Shown here piece by piece: positions 62,842 to 64,000 of a stretch of 64,000 nucleotides of DNA. The position numbers and the translations under genes were made by a program. Numbering within the stretch: position 1 is the first letter of the stretch; each line of letters opens with the position of its first letter. The notes beneath the pieces are model-generated. The model worked only from the letters and a program-made list of their open reading frames with translations, was not told the DNA's origin and searched no databases. The stretch is from Aphanothece sp. CMT-3BRIN-NPC111 (GTDB lineage: Bacteria; Cyanobacteriota; Cyanobacteriia; Cyanobacteriales; JAHHGU01), in the NCBI GenBank assembly GCA_019359765.1, contig JAHHGU010000004.1:100106-164105 (forward strand). Direction: 5' to 3'.

Positions 62842-63495
62842 ATGAGTAACCAAGAAATTAACTCAAAACTCAAAACTCAAAACTCAAAACTAGAAGACGG
62901 CTGGCTAGAAATTGGTAAGATTGTCGCGGCTCAGGGGTTAGATGGGGATGTGCGGGTTTATCCCGATTCTGACTTTCCGGAAAGGTTTGAGCAACCTGGA
63001 CGTAGGTGGATACTGCGACCGGGTGAAACAAAACCGCAACCAATTGAATTGCTCTCAGGTCGCTATATTCCTGGTAAAGGCTTATACGTTTTAGAGTTTG
63101 CGGGTGTGGAGGACAGGGATCAGGCGGAGGCGTTGCGGGGGTGCCGATTATTCGTGCCAGAGAGCGATCGCCCTGCCCTTGGCGAAGATGAATATCACAT
63201 CCTCGACTTAATCGGTCTAGAAGTATTCAACCAGCTCACAGGGGAAATCTTGGGAGTTGTGGCAGATATCATCCCCGCTGGCAATGATTTGCTGGTGGTC
63301 AGTTGTCCTAGCCTGGGGCTTCCACCCCAAGATGCCGTTGTCAGCGACGAAAGGCAAGATATTAAAGACAAAGGAAAAAAGAAAAAGGACAAGGAAGTTT
63401 TGATTCCCTTTGTCAAAGCGATCGTGCCCGTGGTTGATCTCCAAAACCGTCGCGTTGAAATTACACCCCCGCCTGGATTGTTGGAATTAAGTTAG
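62842..63495 (+). CDS. rimM: Ribosome maturation factor RimM
   Basis: A 217-residue 16S rRNA-processing factor that binds S19. The RimM N domain ([55 protein letters not shown]) is followed by a PRC-barrel ([31 protein letters not shown]). Two oddities: the N-terminal residues [19 protein letters not shown] are encoded by the AACTCAA heptamer repeat, and the PRC domain has a Lys-rich insertion ([13 protein letters not shown]). The ATG at 62842 is chosen; the GTG at 62818 lies inside avtA. Confidence 0.93.
   Translation: MSNQEINSKLKTQNSKLEDGWLEIGKIVAAQGLDGDVRVYPDSDFPERFEQPGRRWILRPGETKPQPIELLSGRYIPGKGLYVLEFAGVEDRDQAEALRGCRLFVPESDRPALGEDEYHILDLIGLEVFNQLTGEILGVVADIIPAGNDLLVVSCPSLGLPPQDAVVSDERQDIKDKGKKKKDKEVLIPFVKAIVPVVDLQNRRVEITPPPGLLELS
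62860..62891. repeat. Heptameric AACTCAA repeat inside the rimM coding region
   Basis: Four in-frame copies of AACTCAA in the 5' end of rimM add about ten residues to the protein's N-terminus. Same repeat as at 1517-1548. Confidence 0.85.
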
Positions 63496-63917
63496 TTTTT
63501 TGTCAATTATCTTTACTTATTGCCTTAAAAACTCGTGGCTTTGGCAATAATATTTTGATTAGGGAAAGATGAAATACCTACTATACAAAATAAGTATTTT
63601 GGTATATCATTAAATAATGGAAATCCGTGCGTCCATATATAACCATAAAAATTGTAATTATATCTTTTATATTACGGTAAAACTCCTCTAATGAAAATAG
63701 CTTAAGCTTATTGACCCTAAAATAGTCTTATTGAGAAATATCTCATTAACTTGAGGTTTATTGACTATAGACAGAGTATTTATACCCAAAACTACCCTAG
63801 ATGAACTTAGCAGTTATAGCAGTTGCCATAATCGCTCTTGACAAATTAAGTCCTAGGGCCAACTTTTGACCAGCCTATCAGTCATTTTTAGAAAAGTTAT
63901 AGCTGTAGCCATCTGTA
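63496..63917. other. AT-rich intergenic region
   Basis: About 420 bases between convergent genes. No ORF, RNA gene, repeat family or terminator with a clear T-run was recognised. Confidence 0.5.
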
Positions 63918-64000
63918 TTAGGACGCCGCCTGCTTCAGAACGGATTCGATCGCATCGCGTAAACTATCCGAGTTGTGCAACTGTTTGCGAATGCGACTTT
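63918..64000 (-). CDS. C-terminal end of an unidentified gene (continues past the window)
   Basis: The minus-strand frame reads SRIRKQLHNSDSLRDAIESV then LKQAAS and a TAA stop. Codon use and a HIP1-like site inside it look coding. The 26 visible residues are too few to assign a family. Confidence 0.5.
   Translation of the reverse strand, partial: SRIRKQLHNSDSLRDAIESVLKQAAS

Overview
The window is a stretch of a cyanobacterial chromosome. Support comes from the many HIP1 octamers (GCGATCGC), CP12, the thylakoid-linked RNA-binding protein Tab2/Atab2, a DUF3177 membrane protein, an apocarotenoid-type carotenoid oxygenase, FIST and DUF29 proteins, heptameric STRR repeats, and many small palindromic elements. 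The repeat load suggests a large genome of filamentous or terrestrial type. No rRNA, tRNA, CRISPR array or prophage was recognised.

Layout. 1-15 kb holds mostly single housekeeping and cyanobacteria-specific genes: a mannosyltransferase fragment, trmB, a phosphoesterase, FIST, cp12, a carotenoid oxygenase and an M28 peptidase. It also holds a soluble histidine kinase whose sensor resembles UrtA. 15.4-28.3 kb is a tyrosine/homogentisate breakdown island: fumarylacetoacetase, an uncharacterised partner and an Lrp/AsnC regulator on the minus strand face 4-hydroxyphenylpyruvate dioxygenase, homogentisate dioxygenase, a haem-oxygenase-like diiron protein, serine dehydratase and an acyl-CoA synthetase on the plus strand. 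The regulator gene is split by a 2513-bp group II intron in sense orientation; joining the exons restores a 161-residue protein. 28-39 kb is mixed: a phosphodiester glycosidase, a GST, an Mrr-type nuclease, a ParE-type toxin pair, a PAP2 phosphatase, remnants of tnpB and of a GMC oxidoreductase, and an ISL3 insertion with an 8-bp target duplication.

40-46.1 kb carries what looks like a complete pathway for the wobble nucleoside cmo5U34: two U32 proteins (TrhP type), TrmN6, CmoA and CmoB, interrupted by an Mrr-like nuclease on the other strand. 46.2-52.6 kb carries an RNA-polymerase-alpha-CTD-like protein, a small acidic protein, and a lanthipeptide locus: two Nif11-type precursors with near-identical leaders and different cores, then a ProcM-like LanM with a three-cysteine zinc site. 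52.7-64 kb returns to housekeeping genes (SpoIID, mtnP, a NucS/DUF91-like nuclease, tab2, glgP, avtA, rimM) and ends inside an unidentified gene.

Two families of small non-autonomous elements recur. One has a TAGACTTCTTGCAAAA terminal repeat and TA flanks. The other has AATTCGTAATT ends, internal GGGGCTTGAAACC hairpins and GGTCA ends. Several copies end exactly at start or stop codons and appear to supply Shine-Dalgarno-like sequence to the adjoining gene.
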